A stretch of 8,027 nucleotides of DNA, from positions 1 through 8,027 of the forward strand of contig JAJUHD010000119.1 of the NCBI GenBank assembly GCA_029268085.1, read 5' to 3'. Made by a program: the position numbers and the translations under genes. Origin of the DNA: Bacillota bacterium. Its GTDB lineage: Bacteria > Bacillota > Clostridia > Oscillospirales > Oscillospiraceae. Within the stretch, counting starts at the first letter, position 1; each line of letters opens with the position of its first letter. The notes beneath the pieces were generated by a model that saw nothing but the letters and a program-made list of their open reading frames with translations, was not told the origin of the DNA and searched no databases. Positions 1 to 4,787 of the stretch are shown here, piece after piece.

Positions 1-18
1 AAAAAGGAGGCGAACTGA
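1..18 (+). CDS. 3' end of upstream gene, probably iorA (partial)
   Basis: Reading from base 1 gives Lys-Lys-Glu-Ala-Asn and a TGA stop at 16-18, one base before the iorB start. An alpha subunit (IorA, the thiamine-diphosphate and iron-sulfur subunit) normally lies directly upstream of iorB, so this is probably its C-terminus. Only five codons are visible, so the identity is an inference from gene order. The iorB ribosome-binding site lies inside these codons, as expected for tightly coupled subunits. Confidence 0.4.
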   Translation, partial: KKEAN

Positions 19-19
19 G

Positions 20-610
20 ATGAATGAAACAAAGAACATTATGATCGTCGGAGTCGGCGGTCAGGGAACTTTGCTCGCGTCACGAATTCTTGGCAATGTC
101 CTAATCGGTCAGGGCTATGACGTCAAAATGTCCGAAGTTCACGGCATGTCCCAGCGCGGCGGAAGCGTGGTCACCTATGTCAGATTCGGTAAGAAGGTCT
201 ATTCCCCGTTCGTTGATCAGGGCGAAGCGGATTACATTCTCGCTTTTGAACGGCTTGAAGCCGCGCGCTGGATCTCCTACCTTAAGAATGGCGGTACACT
301 CATTATAAATGATCGCAGAATAAGTCCCATGCCGGTTATCACGGGCGCGATGTCCTATCCGGAAGATATCGTTGATAAGCTCCGCTCAAAGGGCGCAAGG
401 ATTATAGCGTCCGACGCGCTTTCTCTGGCAATTGAGGCGGGCAGCGCAAAGTCCGTCAATGTCGTCATGATCGGCATTCTTTCGGCACTAGCGGATTTCC
501 CCGAGGAAGTCTGGCAGAAGGCGCTTACCGAATACGTCAAACCGAGATTCCTGGATCTCAACCAAAAAGCATTCTCGCTCGGCCGCGAATACGCGAAAAA
601 CACTCTCTAA
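20..610 (+). CDS. iorB: Indolepyruvate ferredoxin oxidoreductase, beta subunit
   Basis: Encodes 196 residues, the usual IorB length. IorAB oxidatively decarboxylates aryl pyruvates (indolepyruvate, phenylpyruvate, hydroxyphenylpyruvate) to aryl-acyl-CoA and reduces ferredoxin; it acts in the cytoplasm of anaerobes during aromatic amino acid fermentation. The protein is a single pyruvate ferredoxin/flavodoxin oxidoreductase gamma-type domain. It opens with a glycine-rich loop GVGGQG (residues 11-16), followed by the family signature HGMSQRGGSVVTYVRFG (residues 41-57). AAAAAGGAGG at 1-10 sits nine bases before the ATG and fixes the start. The thiamine-diphosphate and 4Fe-4S sites belong to IorA, which should lie just outside the window. 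The related gamma domains of other 2-oxoacid oxidoreductases are an alternative, but the short stand-alone form and this signature favour IorB. Confidence 0.93.
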   Translation: MNETKNIMIVGVGGQGTLLASRILGNVLIGQGYDVKMSEVHGMSQRGGSVVTYVRFGKKVYSPFVDQGEADYILAFERLEAARWISYLKNGGTLIINDRRISPMPVITGAMSYPEDIVDKLRSKGARIIASDALSLAIEAGSAKSVNVVMIGILSALADFPEEVWQKALTEYVKPRFLDLNQKAFSLGREYAKNTL

Positions 611-628
611 AACTGTTTGAGCTTAAGA

Positions 629-668
629 TGCGTAAACGACGCCGAAAAATAGCGGCGTCGCTTACGCA
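629..668. repeat. Strong 16-bp inverted repeat between iorB and the Smr gene
   Basis: Arms 629-644 and 653-668 pair over 16 positions with one mismatch (636/661), around the 8-base loop AAAAATAG. No T-run follows on either strand, so it is not a standard intrinsic terminator. The odd pair is A/C in plus-strand RNA but G/U in minus-strand RNA. It could be a stabilising or processing hairpin in an iorB-smr transcript, or a dispersed palindromic element. Confidence 0.7.
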
Positions 669-697
669 GGTAATGTGCAGTCAGGGAGGGAGCGGCC

Positions 698-1045
698 ATG
701 CCGGGAAAACTAAAGGAAGTCAATATTAAAGAAGATTTGCCGGCAGCTTCGGATGCTGTCAAGCGCGTGACCTTCCACATCAGCAGGAGCAAGGCTCTGG
801 GCTATTCCGCTCTGAAGATCATTCACGGCTATGGTTCGTCCGGCAAGGGCGGCAAGATCCGCACAGAGACCCGCGGCTATCTTCAGAGGCAGAAGGCAAA
901 GGGCGTAATAAAAGATTTTATTCCGGGCGAAAATTTTTCAATTTTCAACGAGGCGACCAGAAACGCTTTTGACGTCTGTGATGAGCTTAGGCACGACAGC
1001 GATCTTGACCGCTCGAATAACGGAATAACCATTGTCATCATATAA
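698..1045 (+). CDS. Small Smr (MutS2 C-terminal-like) domain protein
   Basis: Encodes 115 residues, essentially one Smr domain. Smr domains are small nucleic-acid-binding or nicking modules found at the C-terminus of MutS2 and as stand-alone proteins. The clearest motif is IIHGYGSSGKGGKIR (residues 41-55), which matches the Smr HGxGxG loop, followed by a helix (TETRGYLQRQ) and a hydrophobic beta-strand end (ITIVII). The N-terminal LDxHG motif of nucleolytic Smr proteins is absent; the equivalent stretch reads KEVNIKEDLP. Binding without cleavage is therefore plausible. GGGAGGGAG at 683-691 lies upstream of the ATG. The gene ends in tandem stops (TAATAG). It lies 87 bases after iorB on the same strand, so it may be co-transcribed, but a strong hairpin lies between. 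The substrate is unknown. Confidence 0.75.
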   Translation: MPGKLKEVNIKEDLPAASDAVKRVTFHISRSKALGYSALKIIHGYGSSGKGGKIRTETRGYLQRQKAKGVIKDFIPGENFSIFNEATRNAFDVCDELRHDSDLDRSNNGITIVII

Positions 1046-1105
1046 TAGATGAAATATCCTTTTGGATAAAGCGCAAACTATCTTCGTAAACACTTCAAAA
1101 CAGTC

Positions 1106-1134
1106 TTGACAACATTATTATAAGATGTTATTAT
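1106..1134 (+). promoter_or_regulatory. Promoter of the tRNA operon
   Basis: Perfect -35 box TTGACA (1106-1111), a 17-base spacer, and -10 box TATTAT (1129-1134, one mismatch to TATAAT). Transcription should start around 1141, about 15 bases before tRNA-Gly. This is a strong sigma-A type promoter, as expected for stable RNA genes. Confidence 0.85.
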
Positions 1135-1155
1135 GCTATGGCTGAACTCAAATTT

Positions 1156-1229
1156 GCGGGCGTAGTTCAATGGTAGAACACCAGCCTTCCAAGCTGGATA
1201 CGTGGGTTCGATTCCCATCGCCCGCTCCA
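1156..1229 (+). tRNA. tRNA-Gly (anticodon TCC)
   Basis: Full cloverleaf of 74 bases including an encoded CCA. The acceptor pairs GCGGGCG (1156-1162) with CGCCCGC (1219-1225). The anticodon stem CCAGC/GCTGG encloses loop CTTCCAA with anticodon TCC at 1188-1190, reading GGA. The T-arm contains GGTTCGATTCC. It is the first gene of the operon. Its last acceptor bases can also pair with the spacer just downstream (see 1224-1252). Confidence 0.97.
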
Positions 1230-1252
1230 GCAAAGCGAAGCTTTGCCGGAGC
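1224..1252 (+). repeat. Inverted repeat running from the tRNA-Gly 3' end into the spacer
   Basis: GCTCC (1224-1228, the tRNA 3' end) plus GCAAAGC (1230-1236) pair with GCTTTGC (1240-1246) plus GGAGC (1248-1252), around a GAA triloop. That is 12 pairs with a single A/C mismatch at 1229/1247. The hairpin would compete with the tRNA acceptor stem in the precursor. The rest of the 128-base spacer (to 1357) also holds a perfect 6-bp hairpin, CCTCGC-TT-GCGAGG at 1311-1324. The other tRNA spacers here are only 16-47 bases. Confidence 0.65.
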
Positions 1253-1357
1253 AACCTTAGAAAACCGTTTCCTTAGTTTGGAAAGGAGCGGCTGCCAACT
1301 GTGCTTGAAGCCTCGCTTGCGAGGATTTGTGCAAAGGCAGGCAGTGAGCGATGATAT

Positions 1358-1434
1358 GCGCCAGTAGCTCAGGTGGATAGAGCAACTGCCTTCTAAGCAG
1401 TAGGTCAGGGGTTCGAATCCCTTCTGGCGTACCA
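1358..1434 (+). tRNA. tRNA-Arg (anticodon TCT)
   Basis: 77 bases including an encoded CCA (1432-1434). Acceptor GCGCCAG (1358-1364) pairs with CTGGCGT (1424-1430), so the terminal pair is a G-U wobble. Anticodon stem ACTGC/GCAGT encloses loop CTTCTAA; anticodon TCT reads AGA. The D-arm (AGCTCAG...AGAGC) and T-arm (GGTTCGAATCC) are standard. Confidence 0.97.
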
Positions 1435-1482
1435 CTTTTCTCTCGGCAGGATGCCGGTTAAGGTCAGGACATTAGTTATATG

Positions 1483-1559
1483 GTGGGTATAGCTCAGTTG
1501 GTTAGAGCACCGGATTGTGGTTCCGGGTGTCGAGGGTTCGAGTCCCTTTACCCACCCCA
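1483..1559 (+). tRNA. tRNA-His (anticodon GTG)
   Basis: Acceptor GTGGGTA (1483-1489) pairs with TACCCAC (1549-1555); discriminator C1556; encoded CCA 1557-1559. Anticodon stem CCGGA/TCCGG encloses loop TTGTGGT with GTG at 1517-1519. G1482 can serve as the encoded G-1 opposite C73, the histidine-tRNA identity feature, so the mature RNA probably begins at 1482. Confidence 0.97.
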
Positions 1560-1595
1560 TAATAATTTCAAGGCCGGTTTTGCTTGAATCCACGA

Positions 1596-1669
1596 TGGGA
1601 TATAGTGTAATGGTAACACACTAGACTTTGACTCTGGTATTGTAGGTTCGAGCCCTGCTATCCCAGCCA
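1596..1669 (+). tRNA. tRNA-Gln (anticodon TTG)
   Basis: 74 bases with an encoded CCA (1667-1669). Acceptor TGGGATA (1596-1602) pairs with TATCCCA (1659-1665); the weak U1-A72 end pair is typical of glutamine tRNAs. Anticodon stem CTAGA/TCTGG (one G-U pair) encloses loop CTTTGAC; anticodon TTG at 1628-1630 reads CAA. Confidence 0.97.
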
Positions 1670-1685
1670 TTTTTATACTTTTTAT

Positions 1686-1761
1686 GATTCAGTAGCTCAG
1701 TAGGCAGAGCACCTGCCTTTTAAGCAGGGTGTCGGGGGTTCGAATCCCCCCTGAGTCACCA
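1686..1761 (+). tRNA. tRNA-Lys (anticodon TTT)
   Basis: 76 bases with an encoded CCA (1759-1761). Acceptor GATTCAG (1686-1692) pairs with CTGAGTC (1751-1757), with one U-G wobble. Anticodon stem CCTGC/GCAGG encloses loop CTTTTAA; anticodon TTT at 1719-1721 reads AAA. It is the last gene of the five-tRNA operon, 16 bases after tRNA-Gln. Confidence 0.97.
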
Positions 1762-1767
1762 AATACC

Positions 1768-1806
1768 GCGAACTCTAAGTCTTTGTTATCATTTTTTAGC
1801 GTTCGC
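1768..1806. repeat. 11-position inverted repeat after the tRNA operon
   Basis: GCGAACTCTAA (1768-1778) pairs with TTAGCGTTCGC (1796-1806) with one T/C mismatch, around a T-rich 17-base loop. It starts six bases after tRNA-Lys, so it may define the 3' trailer for RNA processing. No T-run follows the stem. Together with the hairpins at 1822-1865 and 1909-1946 it accounts for most of the gene-free stretch 1762-2032; no coding region is seen there. Confidence 0.55.
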
Positions 1807-1821
1807 ACATACCCGCAAAAC

Positions 1822-1865
1822 GTACGCTTTCAAGAGAGTGAGCATTCACTTTTTTGGAAGCGTAC
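1822..1865 (+). terminator. 20-bp hairpin with embedded U-run; probable tRNA operon terminator
   Basis: Bases 1822-1841 and 1846-1865 pair without interruption over 20 positions around the tetraloop GCAT. The pairing uses three G-U wobbles, which occur only in plus-strand RNA; the minus strand would have three A/C mismatches. The core AGTGA-GCAT-TCACT (1837-1850) is followed at once by a T-run (1850-1855). It could therefore end transcription as a small intrinsic terminator before the outer arms form, while read-through RNA folds into the long helix. Termination of the tRNA operon is the simplest role, although the long outer stem is unusual. Confidence 0.5.
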
Positions 1866-1908
1866 ATTTATACATAGGGCGTGAAACTTTTATTAAAATA
1901 AAACAATT

Positions 1909-1946
1909 AAGCGAGAAGACAAGCTCATTGGCCGCTCTTCTCGCTT
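1909..1946 (-). terminator. Terminator of the minus-strand isomerase operon (possibly bidirectional)
   Basis: Perfect 11-bp stem AAGCGAGAAGA (1909-1919) / TCTTCTCGCTT (1936-1946) with a 16-base loop. Read on the minus strand it is followed by AATTGTTTTATTTT, a T-rich tail, about 87 bases after the isomerase stop. On the plus strand only TTT follows, so minus-strand use is favoured, with possible help to the tRNA operon. Confidence 0.65.
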
Positions 1947-2032
1947 TAAAAAATGCTCACGCCATCTTGCGGTAAGCTAACCCGTGGAATAAGCTGAATG
2001 GTCGAATCCTCACAAGGTTTCTTTGCACAACC

Positions 2033-3076
2033 TCAATTTTCAAAATAGCGTTTAAGATCCATGGGGGAGAAAATCCCCTTTTCGGTAACAACACCGTCGC
2101 AGAGCTTGGGCGGAGTTACGTCAAATGCCGGATAATACCCCTTAACGCCATCCATTGTTGTCTTTGTTCCCATCGCCTCCATCACAAGGTTAGGGTCGCG
2201 TTCCTCAATAACCACTGAGCTCATATCGGGATGGCTTGGATTGGGAGTACCTGTGACATAATACGGGATGCCCCAGTAGCTTGCGGCAAGCGCAATCTGA
2301 AACGTACCTACTTTGTTGACAATATGGCCGTCAACAGTAATAACATCGGCGGCAGATGTAAACAAGTCAACTTTTTTCTGCTTCATTGTATAGCCGGGCA
2401 TATTATCGGAAATCACAGTCACATCGAAGCCCATATCGCAGGCGACGGAAGCTGTCAGACGCGCGCCCTGAAAATACGGGCGTGTTTCTGGACAGATGAC
2501 CTTTACGGCATTGCCGCGTTTACGGCATTCACGCAGCATGGTTCCGATGACGGTTTCCGCGAAGCACTGGGTCATAACGGTGCCGTTCATCGGAATTTTG
2601 TCTGCCAGGAGCTTGCCTATAACGTCGTATTTTCGGTAGTTTTCCTCAATCTGGTCGATTGCGTTCTGCTGCAGCGCGTCAACCAGCGCCATACCGGTAT
2701 GCCCCGCTGCAATCTCGCGGCGCGCAACGTCCATAGCGCGCGCAGTTACGCGTTCCATTTTTGCGGCGGTTGTGGGACGGGCATGGGAAAGCGTGTGGGC
2801 GGCTTTGCTCAAAAATGCCGTCAATTCGGGCTCTCCGAGGTCTTTCGCCTCGAATGCCGCGAGGGCCATTCCCATAGCGGCGGCGAGGTAAGGACCTCCG
2901 CTTTGCGTTACCATATCGGCGATGGCCTGTGCGACCTCCTCATGGCGGCGGCAAATTACATATTCCTTGCGGACAGGATAGATACGGCGGTCAAGGATGC
3001 GCACCGCACCGTCCTCGTACCACGCCACATTTTCGTAACGAAGCAGAAATCCAACGCCTTCGTCAGCTCTTTTCAT
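2033..3076 (-). CDS. mtnA: MtnA-type 5-modified ribose-1-phosphate isomerase
   Basis: Encodes 347 residues of the eIF-2B alpha/beta/delta-like MtnA family, which converts aldose-1-phosphates to ketose-1-phosphates (5-methylthioribose-1-P or 5-deoxyribose-1-P to the ribulose-1-P). Family landmarks: SHARPTTAAKM (residues 97-107), a catalytic Cys in VMTQCFAETVIG (C171), ETRPYFQGARLT (197-208), SDNMPG (223-228), a catalytic Asp in TSAADVITVDG (D244), and NKVGTF (254-259). C171 and D244 correspond to the Cys/Asp pair known for MtnA. AAGGAGG (3083-3089 complement) lies six bases before the ATG and abuts the aldolase stop, so the two genes are translationally close (13-base gap). The aldolase next to it points to a DHAP-shunt / 5-deoxyribose disposal role rather than the full methionine salvage route, whose downstream enzymes are not in the window. 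A ribose-1,5-bisphosphate isomerase is a less likely reading. Confidence 0.85.
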   Translation of the reverse strand: MKRADEGVGFLLRYENVAWYEDGAVRILDRRIYPVRKEYVICRRHEEVAQAIADMVTQSGGPYLAAAMGMALAAFEAKDLGEPELTAFLSKAAHTLSHARPTTAAKMERVTARAMDVARREIAAGHTGMALVDALQQNAIDQIEENYRKYDVIGKLLADKIPMNGTVMTQCFAETVIGTMLRECRKRGNAVKVICPETRPYFQGARLTASVACDMGFDVTVISDNMPGYTMKQKKVDLFTSAADVITVDGHIVNKVGTFQIALAASYWGIPYYVTGTPNPSHPDMSSVVIEERDPNLVMEAMGTKTTMDGVKGYYPAFDVTPPKLCDGVVTEKGIFSPMDLKRYFEN

Positions 3077-3089
3077 CTCGTTCCTCCTT

Positions 3090-3707
3090 CTATTTCCCGC
3101 GCATAACAGCTACATATTCTTCTGGTATCTCTACAATATCACCGTTGCTCAAAGCCAAAGAGCATATCTTTGCGGCATCTTCAACATAAATTGCACGTAT
3201 ATGTGCCTGCGCCAGAGAATTGCCGACTGTCAATACGCCATGGTTTGCAAGCAGGCAGCCTGTGCGTTCTTCCATGACCTTTACCGCTTCGAGTCCGACT
3301 TCCTTTGTACCGGGAACTGCAAACTTCGCTAAAGGAACATCTCCGCCCAAAAATGGTACCATTTCTATAAGTATGGTGGGTATTTTTTTATTATTTACAG
3401 CGAAAGCAGTGGCATAAGGAGAATGTGTATGAATAATTGCGCTGACTTCGGGCTTTGCTTCATAGACGGCAGCGTGCATCCTCCATTCAGAAGATGGCTG
3501 ATACTTTCCCTCAAGAACGGTTCCGTCCAGCTTAATGACGACCATATCGTCTGGCGTAATTGTCTCGTAGGGAACGGAAGTCGGCGTGATTACCATATTC
3601 TCGCCGTCAAAAAGACTCAGGTTGCCGCTGGTACCGGCAAACAGCTTCTCATTATACGACTGCTTTGCGTAGTCGCATACCTCCTGCTTCATTTCTTCAA
3701 TTGTCAT
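3090..3707 (-). CDS. Class II (zinc) aldolase, fuculose-1-phosphate aldolase-like
   Basis: Encodes 205 residues, typical of the class II aldolase/adducin family that splits L-fuculose-1-P, 5-deoxyribulose-1-P or 5-methylthioribulose-1-P to DHAP and an aldehyde. Visible motifs: phosphate-binding GTSGNLS (residues 25-31), SSEWRMH with the catalytic Glu74, HTHSPYATAFA with zinc ligands H93 and H95, and ANHGVLTVG with third zinc ligand H156. A GGAAAGGA element precedes the ATG by about nine bases. The gene is the middle of the minus-strand operon, 42 bases after the acetyltransferase and 13 before the isomerase. A fuculose or rhamnulose pathway is possible, but no kinase or isomerase for those sugars is present, whereas an MtnA-type isomerase is. 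The predicted product of this pair is DHAP plus acetaldehyde or methylthioacetaldehyde. The exact substrate cannot be read from sequence. Confidence 0.87.
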   Translation of the reverse strand: MTIEEMKQEVCDYAKQSYNEKLFAGTSGNLSLFDGENMVITPTSVPYETITPDDMVVIKLDGTVLEGKYQPSSEWRMHAAVYEAKPEVSAIIHTHSPYATAFAVNNKKIPTILIEMVPFLGGDVPLAKFAVPGTKEVGLEAVKVMEERTGCLLANHGVLTVGNSLAQAHIRAIYVEDAAKICSLALSNGDIVEIPEEYVAVMRGK

Positions 3708-3749
3708 ACTTCTTATTCCTTTCCGGCACTCTCATTACCGTGCACCTTA

Positions 3750-4439
3750 TTATGACAGCCAGTAAAGCGGCTTTTCATCAAAAGTTAGCTTTAATTTTTT
3801 CTGCAGTGCAATAGACGCGGCATTGTTGGTCAAAACATGGCAATAGGGCAGTCTGGAGTTTTGAATACACCAGTTGATAAGATGGGACTCAAGCGCTTCC
3901 GCTATACCTCGCCTGCGAAAATCCGGCAAAACCTCGAGCAGTCCTATTGAGCCTTCTTCATGGATGCCTGCAAAACCAGCACACCGGCCATCTACAAACG
4001 CCCCAACCATATAATCATCCAATCGTTCCCGTATATGCTTTTCCGTTGATCCGGGATGGTGGTAATTTGCCAGAACAAACGGCAGATCGGGAAGCTCGAG
4101 CTGCCTGATGACAATATTATCGCGTTCCAGCGCGATTGGACCGCCTGTATAAATCGCCTGCAGGCATTCAAAGCATTCCCTGAAAACTTCGGCTTCTATC
4201 AGCCTGTCACGGACGGACGGCTCGCAAACCATAGCAACAAACGTATCCGAAAACAGCGATGGCTCAGAAACAGTGCCCGCCGAATAGATTATATTGCCGC
4301 GTTTAAGGACAATGCCGTCCTCCGAGTCGTAGATGATAGAAGCCCCGCGATTTTTAAAATCACGCAAAAAACCGTATCTAAAAGGATCCTTCCGAACCCA
4401 TTGCAATTCTTCCATAATCTTTCTGACGATAGACGCCAT
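3750..4439 (-). CDS. GNAT-family N-acetyltransferase (FR47-like)
   Basis: Encodes 229 residues. The C-terminal half (about 110-229) is a GCN5-related acetyltransferase domain: the acetyl-CoA binding motif reads VLPDFRRRGIAEAL (residues 170-183, RRxGIA loop), and the motif B helix NNAASIALQKKLKLTF follows (205-220). The N-terminal ~105 residues form a separate region whose family I do not recognise; the two-part build resembles FR47/GLYAT-like acyltransferases. It is the first gene of the minus-strand operon with the aldolase and isomerase, so it may act on a pathway intermediate or an amine in the same process; the substrate is unknown. The start is uncertain. GGAAGAGGA abuts the first ATG with little spacing, and Met9 is an alternative without a better ribosome-binding site. 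Confidence 0.8.
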   Translation of the reverse strand: MASIVRKIMEELQWVRKDPFRYGFLRDFKNRGASIIYDSEDGIVLKRGNIIYSAGTVSEPSLFSDTFVAMVCEPSVRDRLIEAEVFRECFECLQAIYTGGPIALERDNIVIRQLELPDLPFVLANYHHPGSTEKHIRERLDDYMVGAFVDGRCAGFAGIHEEGSIGLLEVLPDFRRRGIAEALESHLINWCIQNSRLPYCHVLTNNAASIALQKKLKLTFDEKPLYWLS

Positions 4440-4531
4440 TCCTCTTCCGTTGTTTTAATAGGACAAGCTGCTGTAAAAACGCAGTTATTCCGAACAAAAT
4501 GTCCAAACGATGTTGTTTTGATTTCATTTTT

Positions 4532-4559
4532 TACAGCGTATGCTAAAATGTTCGCTGTA
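4532..4559. promoter_or_regulatory. 7-bp inverted repeat at the 5' end of the acetyltransferase operon transcript
   Basis: TACAGCG (4532-4538) and CGCTGTA (4553-4559) pair perfectly around a 14-base loop. It begins at the predicted minus-strand start site (about 4560), so it would be a 5' hairpin of that mRNA or an operator just downstream of the promoter. Its geometry (7-bp arms, 14-base loop) matches the element at 4731-4758 on the other divergent transcript. Confidence 0.45.
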
Positions 4560-4566
4560 CAAGGCC

Positions 4567-4596
4567 AATATAACATATCTTACTGAGCGCTGTCCA
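4567..4596 (-). promoter_or_regulatory. Candidate promoter of the acetyltransferase-aldolase-isomerase operon
   Basis: On the minus strand, TGGACA (4591-4596) and TATATT (4567-4572) are separated by 18 bases; each box has one mismatch to consensus. This predicts a start near 4560 and an untranslated leader of about 120 bases. No riboswitch fold was recognised in the leader. Confidence 0.5.
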
Positions 4597-4600
4597 GAGT

Positions 4601-4624
4601 TATTTTGTTTTTTCTGTGGAATTG
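4601..4624 (+). promoter_or_regulatory. Repeat copy A, candidate regulator-binding site
   Basis: TATTTTGTT followed by TTTTCTGTGGAATTG. It is nearly the same as copy B at 4671-4695, with one base less between TTTGTT and TTTCTGT. It lies just upstream of the -35 box of the minus-strand operon promoter. The TTTCTGTG core also occurs upstream of the DeoR-family gene at 7860-7867. Confidence 0.5.
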
Positions 4625-4670
4625 TTTATCATTTGGCGGTTTTATCTTTAATTGCGTCCTTCGTTTGTGG

Positions 4671-4695
4671 TATTTTGTTAGTTTCTGTTTAATTG
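4671..4695 (+). promoter_or_regulatory. Repeat copy B, candidate operator overlapping the phosphorylase -35 box
   Basis: TATTTTGTTAG followed by TTTCTGTTTAATTG. It shares TATTTTGTT, TTTCTGT and AATTG in order with copy A, 70 bases away. Its last bases overlap the TTGACA of the plus-strand promoter (4693-4698), a position where a bound repressor would block RNA polymerase. The core at 4674-4688 matches 13 of 15 bases with 7852-7866 in the DeoR-family gene leader. Confidence 0.55.
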
Positions 4696-4722
4696 ACACA
4701 TTCCTTTTTTTCGTGATACAAT
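4693..4722 (+). promoter_or_regulatory. Promoter of the phosphorylase-deaminase operon
   Basis: Perfect -35 TTGACA (4693-4698), 18-base spacer, and -10 TACAAT (4717-4722) preceded by TGA, an extended -10 (TGn) element. The expected start is near 4729, giving a leader of about 59 bases to the phosphorylase ATG. Confidence 0.8.
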
Positions 4723-4730
4723 AAGAAAAA

Positions 4731-4758
4731 CCGCAGTCGCTTCCCAGTATCACTGCGG
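4731..4758 (+). promoter_or_regulatory. 7-bp hairpin at the 5' end of the phosphorylase leader
   Basis: CCGCAGT (4731-4737) pairs perfectly with ACTGCGG (4752-4758) around a 14-base loop. An alternative CAGT-ATC-ACTG fold uses the same 3' arm. It starts about two bases after the predicted transcription start and ends 15 bases before the AGGAGG. It may protect the mRNA 5' end or act as an operator; it is too small to call a riboswitch. Confidence 0.5.
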
Positions 4759-4787
4759 CGCAGATATTTAATCAGGAGGAAATATCA

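Noticed and set aside
1055..1068. Small TATCC-TTTT-GGATA hairpin after the Smr gene
   Set aside because: Only five pairs and no T-run, so it is not convincing as a terminator.
1148..1593. Minus-strand open frames across the tRNA genes (peptides with GFEPLT- or GDGNRTH-like strings)
   Set aside because: They are antisense translations of tRNA T-arms and anticodon arms, a well-known source of false proteins; the tRNA genes explain the sequence fully.
1156..1761. tRNA cluster as a mobile-element attachment site
   Set aside because: No integrase gene and no direct repeat of a tRNA 3' end were found within the window.
2000..2013. GGTCGAATCCTCAC resembling a tRNA T-arm near the end of the tRNA cluster
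   Set aside because: The flanking bases do not form a T-stem, and no other tRNA parts surround it.
2015..2033. AGGTT/AACCT hairpin next to the isomerase stop codon
   Set aside because: Five pairs with no T-run; the stem at 1909-1946 with a T-rich minus-strand tail is a better terminator.
2231..3106. 291-codon plus-strand frame opposite the isomerase gene
   Set aside because: It has no recognisable domain or good ribosome-binding site and lies antisense to a gene with intact MtnA motifs and a strong start signal.
4289..4576. 95-codon minus-strand frame overlapping the start of the acetyltransferase gene
   Set aside because: It is out of frame with the acetyltransferase, covers its predicted promoter and leader, and shows no domain.
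4440..4787. Possible riboswitch (SAM, SAH or purine type) in the divergent leaders
   Set aside because: Only simple short hairpins are visible; none of the conserved core motifs of these riboswitches was recognised.
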